A DNA stretch of 64,000 nt from Arachnopeziza araneosa (GCA_003988855.1 QYAI01000023.1:62001-126000), one strand, 5' to 3'. Shown: positions 34,306-45,177, numbered from the stretch's first letter. Made by a program: numbers and translations. The notes: generated by a model not told the origin, from the letters alone.

Positions 34306-36011
34306 CTAAATAAGGAGTGTGGCGCCGAGACTGATGGCAAAGCCCCATAAGGCGGTGACGCTGGTTCGCTTGGCTGACGGCAAGGCGTCGCCGGTGAAAG
34401 GAGTGGGGAGCGGGGTGCTGGACACGATGATGACCTACGTGGTGTCCAGGGATAGATTAGCTACATCGACATGTTCAACGTTCAAAAGAGAGAAAGAAGG
34501 AAAAGGATTTTTGGACGTACCGAATCGACTACATGACACACTCCATTAAATGTGATCAGGTTCGAATCAATGATCTTCGCGTTGTTAATGAAGATGTCAT
34601 TGCCTACAGTAGTTACGGTGAGTTGGGTGCCCCCTTGGGTTGTTAAGATTGAGCCGTTTGTCAATGACGGCCGGTACCCGAGAAAATTTGGCACGAGATG
34701 GCTAGACAGCAGAGATGCAGTTGAGGCGTAACTGCTTGTCGAGTTGGGCGCAGCGAAGGCAGCGTTGGTAGGAATGAAGCAAGTGATCCGAGGCGTATTG
34801 TTGATAGTAGAAGAGAAGTTGGCAGAAGCGCTCAACTGTGCAAATGTGGTGTGGCCGTCGGCGATGGCAGTATCAGTGACGAGTTCGGGCGGGGTGAAAT
34901 AGCTTTTGAAAGGAAAGATAAGAATTAACTTGTGGTTCATGTTTGCCAGCACTGGTTGATGGTTCGGTTTGATAAAGGTAGAAAGATGATGTACTTACGC
35001 GTCCATAAGTTGTATAAATCCTCCATCATAAGGGATGTTTGCTTCGATGACGTTGGCGGCCTTGCCCAAGCCAGCAAAGATTTTGAGCAGTGGAGTAGGC
35101 GAAGGCGATGGCTTGAAGGAAACGGCAATTGTTGTTGGGGATGGTGGAGGTGAAACAGTAATGGTCGTTGGAGATGGCGGGAGTAAAATAGTCACGGTAG
35201 TTGGGGATGGCGGTGATACAAGAGTAATGGTCGTTGGGGATGGCGGGGGTGACACAGTAACAGTGATGGGAGATGGTGGGAGTAGAACAGTCACGGTAGT
35301 TGGGGATAAAAGAGTAATGGTGGTCGGGGATGGCTGGAGGTAAATGGTATCAGTTTCTGTGGATGGATGAGGGAAAATGGTAACGGTCGTTGGGGATTGG
35401 TGGAGGTAAACGGTGTCGGTCGTGTGAATGGTATCGGACTCGTAGATGGTATCGGTTATGTAAACGGTATCGGTTGTCGGGGATGGCCGGGAGTATATAG
35501 TAATGACTGTTGACAATGGAGTGGTATAGTTGGATGTTGAATGTTCAGCGGATTTGGTTGGAGGTGCAGACCAAATGACAGTGGAGGTGTGGTTGTAGCT
35601 TCGTCTGGCTATATTGGCCTGGGTCGAATTCAACGGGTCCGAGATGATATTCTGCGTTGCTCCGTTCCCAAGATTTGCGTTGGCGAATGTGTTTATGATT
35701 TGACCGCTTCCTCCGGTCACGCGTCTACGGATGCGTTCGTTGGCAGATTCAATATCCAAGATATCGTCGCTGGCTTGAAGCTGATCATCGCCAATACCTG
35801 CTAGTTGTCTCTTCACTTTTGTGGATAGGGAACAGCCATCGATCGGAGCATAAACTGTCTTCACCTTTGCGGAAGTATAGAGGGCAGTCAGGTTGGGGCT
35901 CGATGCGATGATTTTAGCGAAATCACCGGCACCAGCTTGTTTGAGAGCGTCGAAGAGGCTAACTCCTTGAACAACGGTAGTGGAGAGGAGGATAGTCAAG
36001 AGCGACCACAT
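34306..36011 (-). CDS. secreted, probably GPI-anchored fasciclin (FAS1) protein with repeat insert
   Basis: Exons 34999-36011, 34521-34902 and 34306-34434, introns of 96 and 86 nt, 507 residues. ATG 36011 gives a signal peptide (MWSLLTILLSTTVVQG). FAS1-type sequence begins SLFDALKQAGAGDFAKIIASS and YAPIDGCSL, is interrupted by about 140 residues of Pro/Ser/Thr-rich repeats of the type PPSPTTITV, then resumes with GLGKAANVIEANIPYDGG. A second FAS1 domain follows (TTFAQLSASANFSS, CFIPTNAAFAAP, LITFNGVCHVVDSV). Exon 3 adds a short linker and a hydrophobic end (VTALWGFAISLGATLLI), as in GPI-anchored proteins. Several NxS/T sites are present. FAS1 proteins mediate cell-surface adhesion; this one should sit on the cell wall or plasma membrane. 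Confidence 0.88.
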
Positions 36012-37866
36012 GGTGTTTGACAACGAGTGACGGCAATTCGTGTGCTAGCCTACAGTGTGAAGAATGACAGTCGAGGACAGAATTGCGCGTGGAAAAGAAT
36101 AAGTACTTTGAAATCACGAGGACCCAGGTGATGAGGCGTCAGTAACTGCTCTGGCGGACGATGACGAGGTCTCTCTTTCCAACCTACTGCAGGCGCCATT
36201 GACCGAGGGCTGTTTTCAATACCTTGAGATGAGCTATTTAGGGCGGAATTAGTTGTACAAGCCTTCCTCCCCGTCTGCAGGATGAAGCATGTCAGTCAAC
36301 GATGAGCGGGTTGTCGCCAACTGGAGACGTCTGAGGCGGAAGCTGGAGGATGGCCCCCGTCTCCCAGACGCCACAAGGTCGCACGAGAGATATGTGCCTC
36401 ATGCTGGAGAAGCCTTCCTACCCGCGAAAAGAGGGACGTTTGCCCTTCTGGTTGGCTGCACGTGTCGAGAGTTCTGAACAGACACTTTCCCGGACAGGGT
36501 GACACAAGAGGCCCAAGAAGCGTGTTGGTAAGCGCACCTACATGGCTGGGCTGGAGGAAGCCGGATGTGCAGGAGAGACGGGCCATTCTGGGAACATCAC
36601 CAGAGTTCCCTGCGAGCCTCCGCCAAACGGCCCCCAACGGCCCCTAAACAACTAAGCTCAGCGGGAGTCTCAACGCCATGCCAGCGACCAGCACCACATA
36701 CGCCATCGCTCATAGGCTATGTTTGGCCATGCTTCGGAGTTTGCATCTCCATCTGTCGTCGCTGGCAGCGACCGTCGGTGTGCAAAAGTGATAGAAACTC
36801 CGGCGGTGCGAGTACGAGCACCATGTCTGGAGACCAACCTCTCCTCTGAGCTCTTCGCCCTGCAAATGCAAGTGCACTCCCGCTTGCATGTATTGACACT
36901 CTGGAAGTACCCAGCGCGGGATCTTCTCATCACTAAGCCGGCCTTTTTCCATGGCCCCCCAGCACTGACCGTAGACCCGAGAATCACACTCACCATAAAG
37001 CCTCCAAACTTCATCCCCAACCGCATTCATGAATCCCCAAAGACTGGTTGGTTCAGTATCCCATAGAGGAGGTTGGAACGCCGTCGCCAGGCTTGTGGTG
37101 ATGCAGCTTTCCTCCACCGAACATGACTCCTCTATTCATGTCTTGTACTAAGGGTAGTGCGTGCTCGCTGTTCTCCTTTGGCCCCCAATACATGGGATGA
37201 CCCCTCAACACCTGACCTGCAGGCTGGAAAGTCATCATGATCTTCCTCAACCGCTGTCCGGCACGCTGGACACCGCCATAAATGCGCAATCGGCCCATGG
37301 CGTCCAACAAGAAGAGCCCTGTTGAAAGTAAGATCCAACAAGAAGAACCCTGTTGAGAGTAAGCAGCCACAGCTGAATTGGTGCTTCGCTCTTGGCCCCC
37401 AAATCTTTTCTGGCCCGCTTTTGCAGCGCCTTAGTTCCGCTCTCTTCCAGCCCTGTTGCGATTGGCGTAGACACCTTGGGCGGGCTCGAGAGCCTCCATT
37501 GAACTCGCCCAAGACCCCCCCCCCCAAATCTATCAACTGCCCTCGTGGCAAGGCTCTCTCTTGCAGATACTGAGGTGTGGGAGATGACTATTGGCCCTCG
37601 TACGAACGTCTTCTCTCTGGCCATGTCCTCTTTCGAGATCCATCGGCGATGGGGTGAGGGTTGCTGTAGAGGGGTTGCAGTTGTGTTATTCCGTCAGCTG
37701 GCTGCTGCAAGTAGAGGAGCCTCACATATCCAAGCTGCCTTATCAGTCTCACCCATCCGGCCAAGAATTCTCGGCTGAAACCTTTAGAAAACTCCTACGA
37801 GAAAGCCTCTACTTGCGCATCTAAAACAATCGACTGCGAACATATCTTGAAGACTCACAGCTAGCC
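36012..37866. other. GC-rich block with overlapping short ORFs, unassigned
   Basis: From about 36290 to 37780 base composition is visibly more GC-rich than its surroundings. Many overlapping ORFs of 60-139 codons occur on both strands, none with a recognised domain. On the minus strand a protein-like stretch reads GRLRIYGGVQRAGQRLRK and GHPMYWGPKENS (about 37180-37290) but is broken into neighbouring frames near 37060. It may be a decayed gene, a foreign insert or unrecognised intron-containing sequence. A 31-nt tandem duplication and a run of Cs at 37507-37517 lie inside. Confidence 0.4.
37303..37364. repeat. two-unit 31-bp tandem repeat
   Basis: Two adjacent 31-nt units start TCCAACAAGAAGA at 37303 and 37334 and differ at only three positions. 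A unit length not divisible by 3 changes any reading frame through it. Confidence 0.9.
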
Positions 37867-39645
37867 ATGGTCTTCGCTTCACTGCACCCCGCGAGGGACA
37901 CTTACCGACTCGGGCATCGGTTTCGCATGCCTACAACAGGCGGATCTAAAGATGCTGTAGCGGTGCCGCAAAAAGAAGGCGATCAGCTACTTTCGGCATA
38001 TACATTCTTGTTAGGACACATAGTCTTGCTCATCTGGTGGATTGCCATTATCATTGCTCTCTACATCTCCGCCAAGCGACACAAGAACCACCCAAACTCG
38101 AAACTCCACACAAAGATTTGGCAGAAGCGGTCTTCTCCATATCGGATCGCTAAATTTGCATTTCAGCACGTTCTGTTGCCTCGAAACGATCCCAAGTCCA
38201 AATCCGATCCCGAGCTCCCATCTAAAGCCAGCCCTAAGCCTGAAACCCGACCTAGCCGCTGGTTTATCTTGTGGTGGCTTTTCATCGGAATTTCATTCGT
38301 CGTCGTCAAATATGCTGTCCCGATCTACTTTGCTCGATTTATCAAACTTGGCAATGCGGCCCCTGTCTCCCCAAATGCAATCTACTACCCAACGTCTCCC
38401 AACAAGAGCCTTTCGGTGGTAGATTCCAACACAGAAACATTGCAGCACTATCAACTCTTCGTTCCATCTGCATTTCGGGCTGTCGGAAGCATCAGCGCGG
38501 CAAACGATATCTTCCAGAAGGAAAAGGCGGCATCGCCAGTGAAGATTGATCCTGAAATACTGGGTATCGACGACAACGGGGAAACTCACATGCGCATTGG
38601 CTATGGTTACAATCTCAGTGGCATAGATCTTGGACTGCAAAACTACTTCGATTTGGTTTTAAACGTCCAAGGGTCTTGCATAACAGAGTATGGCTGGTGG
38701 GTTGCTGCGGAAAACGTGACTGGATCTCTGCAAGGCGTTTACAGCGACGAATACAAAATATTCAATAACGTGGTCACTGCCTCCAAGTATGATGGCAGCT
38801 CACCTTCTGCAAAGTTCTTTCCTGGTGCTCTAGTTGATGGGAACAGAACCACTGCAACCAACACCACCTGGGCCGCACTTATCTCCTCTGTCAATAAACT
38901 GAGCTTTACCAATAGCACCGATCCAGGTTATCGAACTGGCCCTAATCCACTTTTTAAGCCAAATACAAGTATTGCCCCGAGTTCGGTCATGCCTAAGCGC
39001 CCCGTTCTGTCATGCTGGGAGCAAGATCTCTGGTCATACCGAGGCCATTCCTTTACACTTACCAACCTTAGTACCACTTACGGTGGGGAGCTCCCTGTAG
39101 GCGTAGTCAATATCCTCTCCGGTTTTCTCACCCTTCCAATGATCTCCACTCTGGGGGGCTACCTTGGCCAGTCGTCACTCGCATCTTCCTTCACATCAAC
39201 TGGCTACGTCTTCGATGCCAGTTCATCCAACATCGCCGCAGACCTTGAACGCCTCGTCTTCGCGTCATACATAGCGTCCGCGAACGCCATGACCGAGACT
39301 ACCCTATTCTCTCCCAGTATCTTTCCTAATATCCTAATATCCGGCGGGTCGTTCGCTCCGGGCACGAGCGATTTCGTCATCTTCAGCAGCGATGTAGAGG
39401 CGCTCTCCATCAAAGCCCTGATTGTCATTCCCGCCATCACCCTTGCGCTGTGGATAATTCTTGTCATTGTCGTGTATCTGCCTCAGATAAAGGATATGAT
39501 CTCCTTGCTTAAGGATGGGGTGAGCCCCCTGCAAATGGCGCGACAGAGTCTCCGAAATGGGACAGAAGAAGGCACAAGTGCTCTCGAAGATGACGCCAAG
39601 ACTGCGGCTGAGGCGAAAGCTGAGGCGATCTCTCTGGATGGTTAG
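37867..39645 (+). CDS. large fungal membrane protein of unknown function
   Basis: 592-residue intronless frame from ATG 37867. Two N-terminal membrane segments (YTFLLGHIVLLIWWIAIIIAL near residue 45 and WFILWWLFIGISFVVVKY near 130) enclose a basic loop. Next comes a roughly 380-residue region with many potential N-glycosylation sites (NVTGS, NRTTATNTTW, NLSTT), then a last membrane helix (LIVIPAITLALWIILVIVVYL) and a short charged tail rich in Ala, Glu and Lys. The outer region therefore faces outside the cell or the lumen. The topology resembles that of the 17-19 kb membrane protein, but no clear sequence similarity is seen by eye. Function is unknown. Confidence 0.75.
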   Translation: MVFASLHPARDTYRLGHRFRMPTTGGSKDAVAVPQKEGDQLLSAYTFLLGHIVLLIWWIAIIIALYISAKRHKNHPNSKLHTKIWQKRSSPYRIAKFAFQHVLLPRNDPKSKSDPELPSKASPKPETRPSRWFILWWLFIGISFVVVKYAVPIYFARFIKLGNAAPVSPNAIYYPTSPNKSLSVVDSNTETLQHYQLFVPSAFRAVGSISAANDIFQKEKAASPVKIDPEILGIDDNGETHMRIGYGYNLSGIDLGLQNYFDLVLNVQGSCITEYGWWVAAENVTGSLQGVYSDEYKIFNNVVTASKYDGSSPSAKFFPGALVDGNRTTATNTTWAALISSVNKLSFTNSTDPGYRTGPNPLFKPNTSIAPSSVMPKRPVLSCWEQDLWSYRGHSFTLTNLSTTYGGELPVGVVNILSGFLTLPMISTLGGYLGQSSLASSFTSTGYVFDASSSNIAADLERLVFASYIASANAMTETTLFSPSIFPNILISGGSFAPGTSDFVIFSSDVEALSIKALIVIPAITLALWIILVIVVYLPQIKDMISLLKDGVSPLQMARQSLRNGTEEGTSALEDDAKTAAEAKAEAISLDG

Positions 39646-40229
39646 TGAGGGAGTTGGAGGTTTCCGCAGGCGCTGCAGAGGAGGGATATGTGTTTTCGAT
39701 TGCCATGAAGGACATGATGGATGGGTAATAAGCACGAGAGACATATTTAATTTACGGGGAGGATATTTTGTGGCCATGACCTTGACGATTTTGACGGTTG
39801 AAATACCCCTCGCTAAGCACTGCTGGCTTCTGAATTGGTTGGCAGACTCTCTCTTGTGCAGACTCTCTCTTGTACAGACGAATGTTTAATAGCAATGATA
39901 AACTGTTCTCTTTTATATTTCTTTCCAGAGAGAACTATTCTTTCAGACCAACGGGAGATTTCGTTAATGGAGGGGTAGTATGGAACATGGTATTTTTTGG
40001 GTCGTACGTGAAAGAGTGTCTGTTTAGACTACACAACTGCTCTATAACTCCAGGCCGTGAATGCTACGAGTCAAGATCGCTTTGCTGCTATAATGAATCT
40101 TCTGCATCACAGATGAGAAACCCAGCCTTCTCATCTCTGAAGTAGCCCTCCGCGGGAGAAGCAGTCCCAGTCCCATCCCAAAGGATACGAAATCATACCT
40201 CCGGTCTGCGTGCCTGTTTAACCTAACGC

Positions 40230-40230
<1 letters not shown>

Positions 40231-40267
<37 letters not shown>
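40231..40267. repeat. (CTTT)n microsatellite
   Basis: About nine uninterrupted CTTT units. Strand-asymmetric pyrimidine tract, likely length-variable between isolates. Confidence 0.95.
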
Positions 40268-40268
<1 letters not shown>

Positions 40269-40319
40269 CTTCTGCTCGGAAAGAAAATTTGGGTTTTCTT
40301 TAAGCTTTGTTTGTTGATG

Positions 40320-40500
40320 GGATGGTGGAGAAAATATGGATGGGGCGGGGAAAGCGAGAGGATGATAGAGGGGGGAGATGTGGAGGGGGGGTTGGAGTGT
40401 AGGAGTGTGATGGATGTGGATGTGGAGGATGGTTGGAGTGTGGGAGTGTTGGGGTTGTTGGGGTGTTGTGGAGGAGGGAGATGGAGAGAGGACGGAAAAA
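40320..40500 (+). repeat. G-rich low-complexity tract
   Basis: Plus strand rich in GG and GGG runs separated by A or T (GGAGGGGGGG, GTTGGGGTTGTTGGGG). Several runs of three or more Gs could allow G-quadruplex formation. Confidence 0.7.
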
Positions 40501-41180
40501 GAGATGTGGAGAATGAGAATCATGCCACTGAATCTTGGTTATTGAAGGAGCCCAGAACTTTGCCATACCTTCGAAAAGCACGGACCGTGGGGAGTGCCAC
40601 GAAGTCTGGAGAGCTTGCTCTAGGAACTTTCTACTTACTATATAGTACTTAAGCAGTAATTAAATTAGTATTAAAGTTAAGCAATTGTTACAAGGGCTTC
40701 CCTGAGGACCCTCTCTCTTTTTGAAAAGGTAAAAGACAGACAGCTACAGACATCACGTAAGCTTAGCTCTAAATAAGGTATCTAATCAGAACGGTATTAA
40801 TAGACTAAACGTTAAGTACTATAAGGGCGTACATACTCTAAGACCTCCCCCAGGACCGCTTCTCTCCCTTAATAGACAAAGAGACTTGAAAGTTTTGAAG
40901 TCAAGTGAGGAGGAATTTCCAGGTCACCTGACACCAAGCGAGCCCCCTTCTAGCAAAGGGAGGGCAAGCTTTTCAATTAGGTTTGAAAATTTCAATATTT
41001 TAGGCTCTTATAACCTTATACTACAGTACGTGATTGAGTCACTTAAATCGATTTGTCTTGAGTTGGAACGAGAGGACAATCGAACCCCTCAAAGATGCTC
41101 GGTTTGATCTACAGGCATGTAAATTCAACGATAAACATCTTAATCGATCTCCTTTAAGCCGCAACCGGAGTTTCTCCAAC

Positions 41181-42220
41181 TCACACATCCGGTCTCTGGA
41201 GATCCAAGAGCTCTCCCTGCAGTCGACCGTGGATCTGCACAAACTTTGTCCACGGCATCCGCACGCTCTCATACGCAGCGTATGCAGCGAGGAGGTCGGA
41301 TGGGGAGCGGCAGGCACCGAGGATGTGGGAGAGAATGTGTGCGTCTTCTAGGGCCTGGCCGGCGCCGGCGCCTTGATGGGGCGCGCAGGCATGTGCGCCG
41401 TCGCTTAGGAAGAGGAGCTGGAGGGGACGAGAGGAGGACGTTGGGATATCAGGAGAGAGGTCGAAGATGCCCCAGTAATCAGTGTTCTCCATCAGCTATA
41501 TCTCAAGTTAGCAAAGTTCAAGATGAGTCACTGTTTGAGTTGTTTGGCATACGGATAATATCTTCTGACAATCATCGCCGAAACCCTCGAAATCCGCAGC
41601 CATATCCTCTCGTCTCATGGGCTTGACCCATTCACCCTCCCAAGTACCGCTCTTGGTCGTGCTGAACGCAACGAAATTCATCACGCTACCCTCTGCGACG
41701 GGGAAGACCAGGACATGGCCGCCAACGCCCAGGAACATGAATCGATTCTGGGCTTTGTCCGCTCCAATAGCGGCGATGGCCTTATCCATGGGTATCAGAC
41801 CGCGGTACGCGTGTTTCCCTGTGATCACTGGTCGCGAGAGGGGATTTTCTTTCCCCAGGACGAAGTTCCGACATATGGATCGAATTCCGTCGCATCCGAT
41901 GACTCCATCGCCTCAGCCGTGCTCCCATCAGCGAATTTCATGGCTGTTTTCTCTCGAACCCCATCCTGTAAGATGTCTATCAGTCGCTTCCCAAACTCGA
42001 CCGTGCTATCAGGTACGAGCTTGGTGAGCTCATCGACGAAATGTGAGCGATGAGCTGTGGAATCAGTGAGTGCATAAAAATATCCGTAGCCACTAGCATT
42101 GCTGTAAGAAAGACTCTGCTCCACTATTATAATTGCATCCTGGATGAGAGCGCCACTATCCTTGGGACGTGAGATTCTGTTTCCACCTACCCTAATAAAA
42201 GGATCCACATGAATACGCAC
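41181..42220 (-). pseudogene. FAD-dependent (salicylate-hydroxylase-like) monooxygenase, truncated and frameshifted
   Basis: Read from 42220 downwards the order is SHFVDELTKLVP, GKRLIDI, MKFADGSTAEA, then in the next frame GVIGCDGIRS (the conserved DG motif), ITGKHAYRGLIPMDKA, MFLGVGGHVLVFP and, across a 57-nt intron (41496-41552), FLSDGAHACAPHQGAGAGQ, which corresponds to the GD/flavin-ribityl motif. These are group A flavoprotein monooxygenase landmarks. The frame changes by one base at about 41904-41907, in GAGGCGATGG just before the DG motif, which terminates the upstream frame at 41825. The N-terminal GxGxxG Rossmann motif is not found upstream, and the usual GDAAH is SDGAH. The gene is therefore doubly damaged. 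It lies 80 nt from a broken transporter. Confidence 0.85.
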
Positions 42221-43704
42221 GATACGGAGATATCATTCATGCTTTATTTTACTATATAGAAGAGTAGCTCCATTGAAGAATTGGTATACTGCTAGAATTC
42301 TAATAAGTATAAATAAAGTCGGGATGAGCATCTCCCAGATTGTCACTTCCTTCATTAAGTAAATAATCCCTCTTTCCGGCGCGCTTTCGCTTGTTCTCAT
42401 ACCAGTGTCCAATTACATAAAGGCAGATGAAGCCAGTTGTCATGCACATCAGCGAAAAAGTGGTCTTGAATCACGTCCAGTAATGTGGAGCCCCTTTGGC
42501 CCAGAAAGAGAGCGATGCAACGAATCCACCACCATTTCCTAGACCAATTTCCATGCCCATAGCAAAGGCTGTCTTGTAGGACCCCGACACGTCGTTCAAG
42601 AGCAGGATCCAGATTCCAGGCAGAGCAGCGAATGAGCCAGAGGCGATTAGATATAGAGCGCCGTAGCGTGCGTTGACCGAGACATGCTCTTGGTTGAGGA
42701 TGATGATATATCCGATGATGGCGATAAAACAGCCTGTCAATGCGAGGCCGGCGCGTTTCTTAAGTTTGTCCGAGATGTATGCAATAGTCAGAGCACTGAA
42801 GGCACCTGCGACGAATATTGGAATCACCAAAGATTGAATTTGCCGGGTTGAATATTCTGGCTTTAAAACCTTGACGATTGTTGACGCGAACAGGGTGCAT
42901 GAGTAGACGCTGGATATGACCCCGACGATAATAAACCCACTATGGCTTTGTTAGTATGAGAATATATTCCGATAAGTCCGCCATACCTTAGGTAAATTTT
43001 CAATCTGTAATGCATCGGATAACGGCCTTGCGATCCAAGACATCCATACGGCCTACAATTCCATCCGTTCGAATGTGTTCTTCGAGGACAGCCTTCTCAT
43101 TTGGTCAAAGCCGTTTCGCCACGGCTGGCCAGTTATTCATAAATGGCCAGCAGGCTAAGGTAAGAACCACTGTCATAAGTCCTTCGATGACAAAAATCCA
43201 CCTCCATCCATGCCAACCATTTGAGGAGTGAATTCCAGCCACAGCATACGCTAACAAACCACCGAAAGCATTCGAGGTTGCATTTCCAACGTGGAGCATG
43301 CTCACACGCCACTGAAATTCATATCTTGGATAATATGCTGAGAGCAAGAATATAGATCCTAGGATCAGTCCAGCTTCCAAGATTCCAATGATAAAGCGTA
43401 GGGCAACGAGACCGGCGAAGTTGGTGACTAGCCCTTGGCCAATGGTGATAATCCCTAGTCAATTCTAAGCATCTTGCCAGCCAAATAGTTTCTCCTCTTA
43501 CCAAGAATGAGGCATTCACTGCAGAGTATAGCAGTTGGCGTGAACCTTTTTACCAGCCAGCTGCTTGGAACCTACTCCTTTGTGAGCATTGTAGAGGATA
43601 TCGGTTATCAAGATCAAGATACCTCTGCGAGCATAAGACCAATGAAGACCACGACTAGAAAACGAGTTATTTGAAGTCGTGTTGGGACCTTTATCGAGGC
43701 ACGC

Positions 43705-43740
43705 AACAGGGGGTGTCAGATTTACGTGCGCACGGTCTAG
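43705..43740. repeat. left terminal inverted repeat of the transposon
   Basis: 36 nt starting GCAACAGGGGGTG, an exact inverted match to 45142-45177. Confidence 0.93.
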
Positions 43741-43808
43741 CCCCACCAAAATAATAAGGTTCGAAAAGAAAGTAAATATACAATTGATGACTATATTACA
43801 CAGCAACA

Positions 43809-45083
43809 CTACCATTTATTGCCTCGAATAGGTTTCCCATCATATTTAACTAGCTGCGCGCATCGTCTAGGCATGTCTGCTATGCGAAAACGTATTTGGT
43901 CCATCGTAATTTTTGACCATTCTTCTTGCAAAGCTTCCTTCAACTCTTCGTCTGTATCGAAGACCTTTCGGCGTATCCTTTGCTTGATAATTGACCAAAT
44001 AGCTTCGATAGGGTTTAGATCTGGACTCTGCGCAGCGTGTTTAAGGTTTTGAATGTTGTAAGCGTCTTTAAACTCTTGCGCTAGACCTCTCCTCCGCATA
44101 CCATGCGAAGGGTCGCCGTCTTCTTGTAAAAGCCACGGTTTGTCGTCAATCCCACTTGATTCCATAGCTTTAACAGCTTCGCAATATACCGGCAAAAGGC
44201 GCTCAACGTAGTACTTTTGTGTCATTGCGTTACCTTTAACTTGAACCTCAATATCGTGTGGTTTGCCTGCTTCCCATTCTTGTACACGACGAGTATATTC
44301 CTCTTCTGTCTCTGTTTTCGGACGGCGTCGAGGTTTCGAAGGATACGGAGGACGTTCGACAGTATCTTCTTCATCGTTGTAGAATTCAAGCTTCTCTGCT
44401 TTACCCCACCACGAAATCCAAGCTGCAATGTGAAAACGAACTCCTTTTAAAGGAGGCCTCTCTTCAATATTCTCCGGGTCGTCTCTTGTTCCACGCTCTC
44501 GAAGAATTCTACCTTGAGCTTGTGAAGTCGGATCTACATGCGCTTCATCTGTATAGACGATATGGTCAAAGAACCCAAAAAGAGGATCGTAGAGATGCTC
44601 TTGTCCGTACGCAACTCTTTGCTCTCGATTTTTCTTCGAAATCCTCTTCTTAACAAACGCGGCAAGATAAAGACCGCCGCCTTTTGTATGCTCTTTCAAT
44701 TTGCGTTGCAATTGACGTTCTTTAACTCGAATTCCGTGGTATTCGATTTGCGCAGCAAGAGGCTGTTTTCGGACAGGATTCGAAGGAGCAACAAGCTTTT
44801 TGCATTCGGCTTTCGATACTCTAGATTTGCGTCCGAGTACTTTAGACCTCTTTCGAGTAGATCTATAGCAAAGAGAGCCATATTTAACGTGTTGCGCCTT
44901 CCATTTGCGACCGGTGCTTTCTGCAATTCCACAATCTTTCGAAATACGACGTAACGACTTCGAATTGCCCTCACGAGCTAAAGCATCAAAAAATCTACAC
45001 TTCCTAGTAGTTGTAGCTTCTTTGCCAGCAAGAGGTTCAGGAGGAGGCGTTCGGAGAGGATTATAACGCGTTGGTGGTGCCAT
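43809..45083 (-). CDS. transposase (DDE_3, Tc1/mariner superfamily)
   Basis: 424 residues from ATG 45083, no introns. The N-terminus is basic with a helix-turn-helix type region (RRISKDCGIAESTGRKW, residues 45-61). The catalytic core shows the first Asp in HIVYTDEAHVD (D179), the second in LLQEDGDPSHG (D322) and the Glu in QSPDLNPIEAIW (E360). The D322-E360 spacing is 37 residues, more than the 34 of Tc1. A charged insert (EERPPYPSKPRRRPKTETEEE region, shown here only in part) lies between D179 and D322. All three catalytic residues are present and the frame is clean, so the enzyme is probably active or was until recently. It should cut and join at the element's 36-nt TIRs. Confidence 0.92.
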   Translation of the reverse strand: MAPPTRYNPLRTPPPEPLAGKEATTTRKCRFFDALAREGNSKSLRRISKDCGIAESTGRKWKAQHVKYGSLCYRSTRKRSKVLGRKSRVSKAECKKLVAPSNPVRKQPLAAQIEYHGIRVKERQLQRKLKEHTKGGGLYLAAFVKKRISKKNREQRVAYGQEHLYDPLFGFFDHIVYTDEAHVDPTSQAQGRILRERGTRDDPENIEERPPLKGVRFHIAAWISWWGKAEKLEFYNDEEDTVERPPYPSKPRRRPKTETEEEYTRRVQEWEAGKPHDIEVQVKGNAMTQKYYVERLLPVYCEAVKAMESSGIDDKPWLLQEDGDPSHGMRRRGLAQEFKDAYNIQNLKHAAQSPDLNPIEAIWSIIKQRIRRKVFDTDEELKEALQEEWSKITMDQIRFRIADMPRRCAQLVKYDGKPIRGNKW

Positions 45084-45141
45084 AATTAAGGTTATAGTGC
45101 ATTGTTTACAAAAGTGAAGGTTCTACAGTTTTGGTGTTGTC

Positions 45142-45177
45142 AGACCGTGCGCACGTAAATCTGACACCCCCTGTTGC
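45142..45177. repeat. right terminal inverted repeat of the transposon
   Basis: Exact inverted copy of 43705-43740, ending CCCCCTGTTGC. Confidence 0.93.

Larger units (their letters stand above)
39646..41180. other. intergenic with simple-sequence repeats
   Basis: No gene is supported. It contains a CTTT microsatellite (40231-40267) and a G-rich, A/T-poor tract (40320-40500). Confidence 0.5.
43705..45177 (-). mobile_element. complete Tc1/mariner-superfamily (DDE_3) transposon
   Basis: 1473 nt bounded by perfect 36-nt terminal inverted repeats beginning GCAACAGGGGGTGTCAG at each end, with one intact transposase gene on the minus strand. On the plus strand both flanks carry AC (43703-43704 and 45178-45179), consistent with a 2-nt target-site duplication, although TA is the usual target in this superfamily. 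The element lies between the GTACGT donor and the rest of intron 1 of the disrupted MFS gene. Removing it and one AC leaves a roughly 54-nt intron. Perfect TIRs and an unbroken ORF imply recent insertion. Confidence 0.93.

Noticed and set aside
34932..35343. Plus-strand ORFs through the FAS1 repeat region
   Set aside because: Repetitive GDGG-like sequence is the antisense of the Pro/Ser/Thr repeats.
40218..40652. ORFs over the CTTT and G-rich tracts
   Set aside because: Low-complexity translation of simple repeats, with no conserved sequence.
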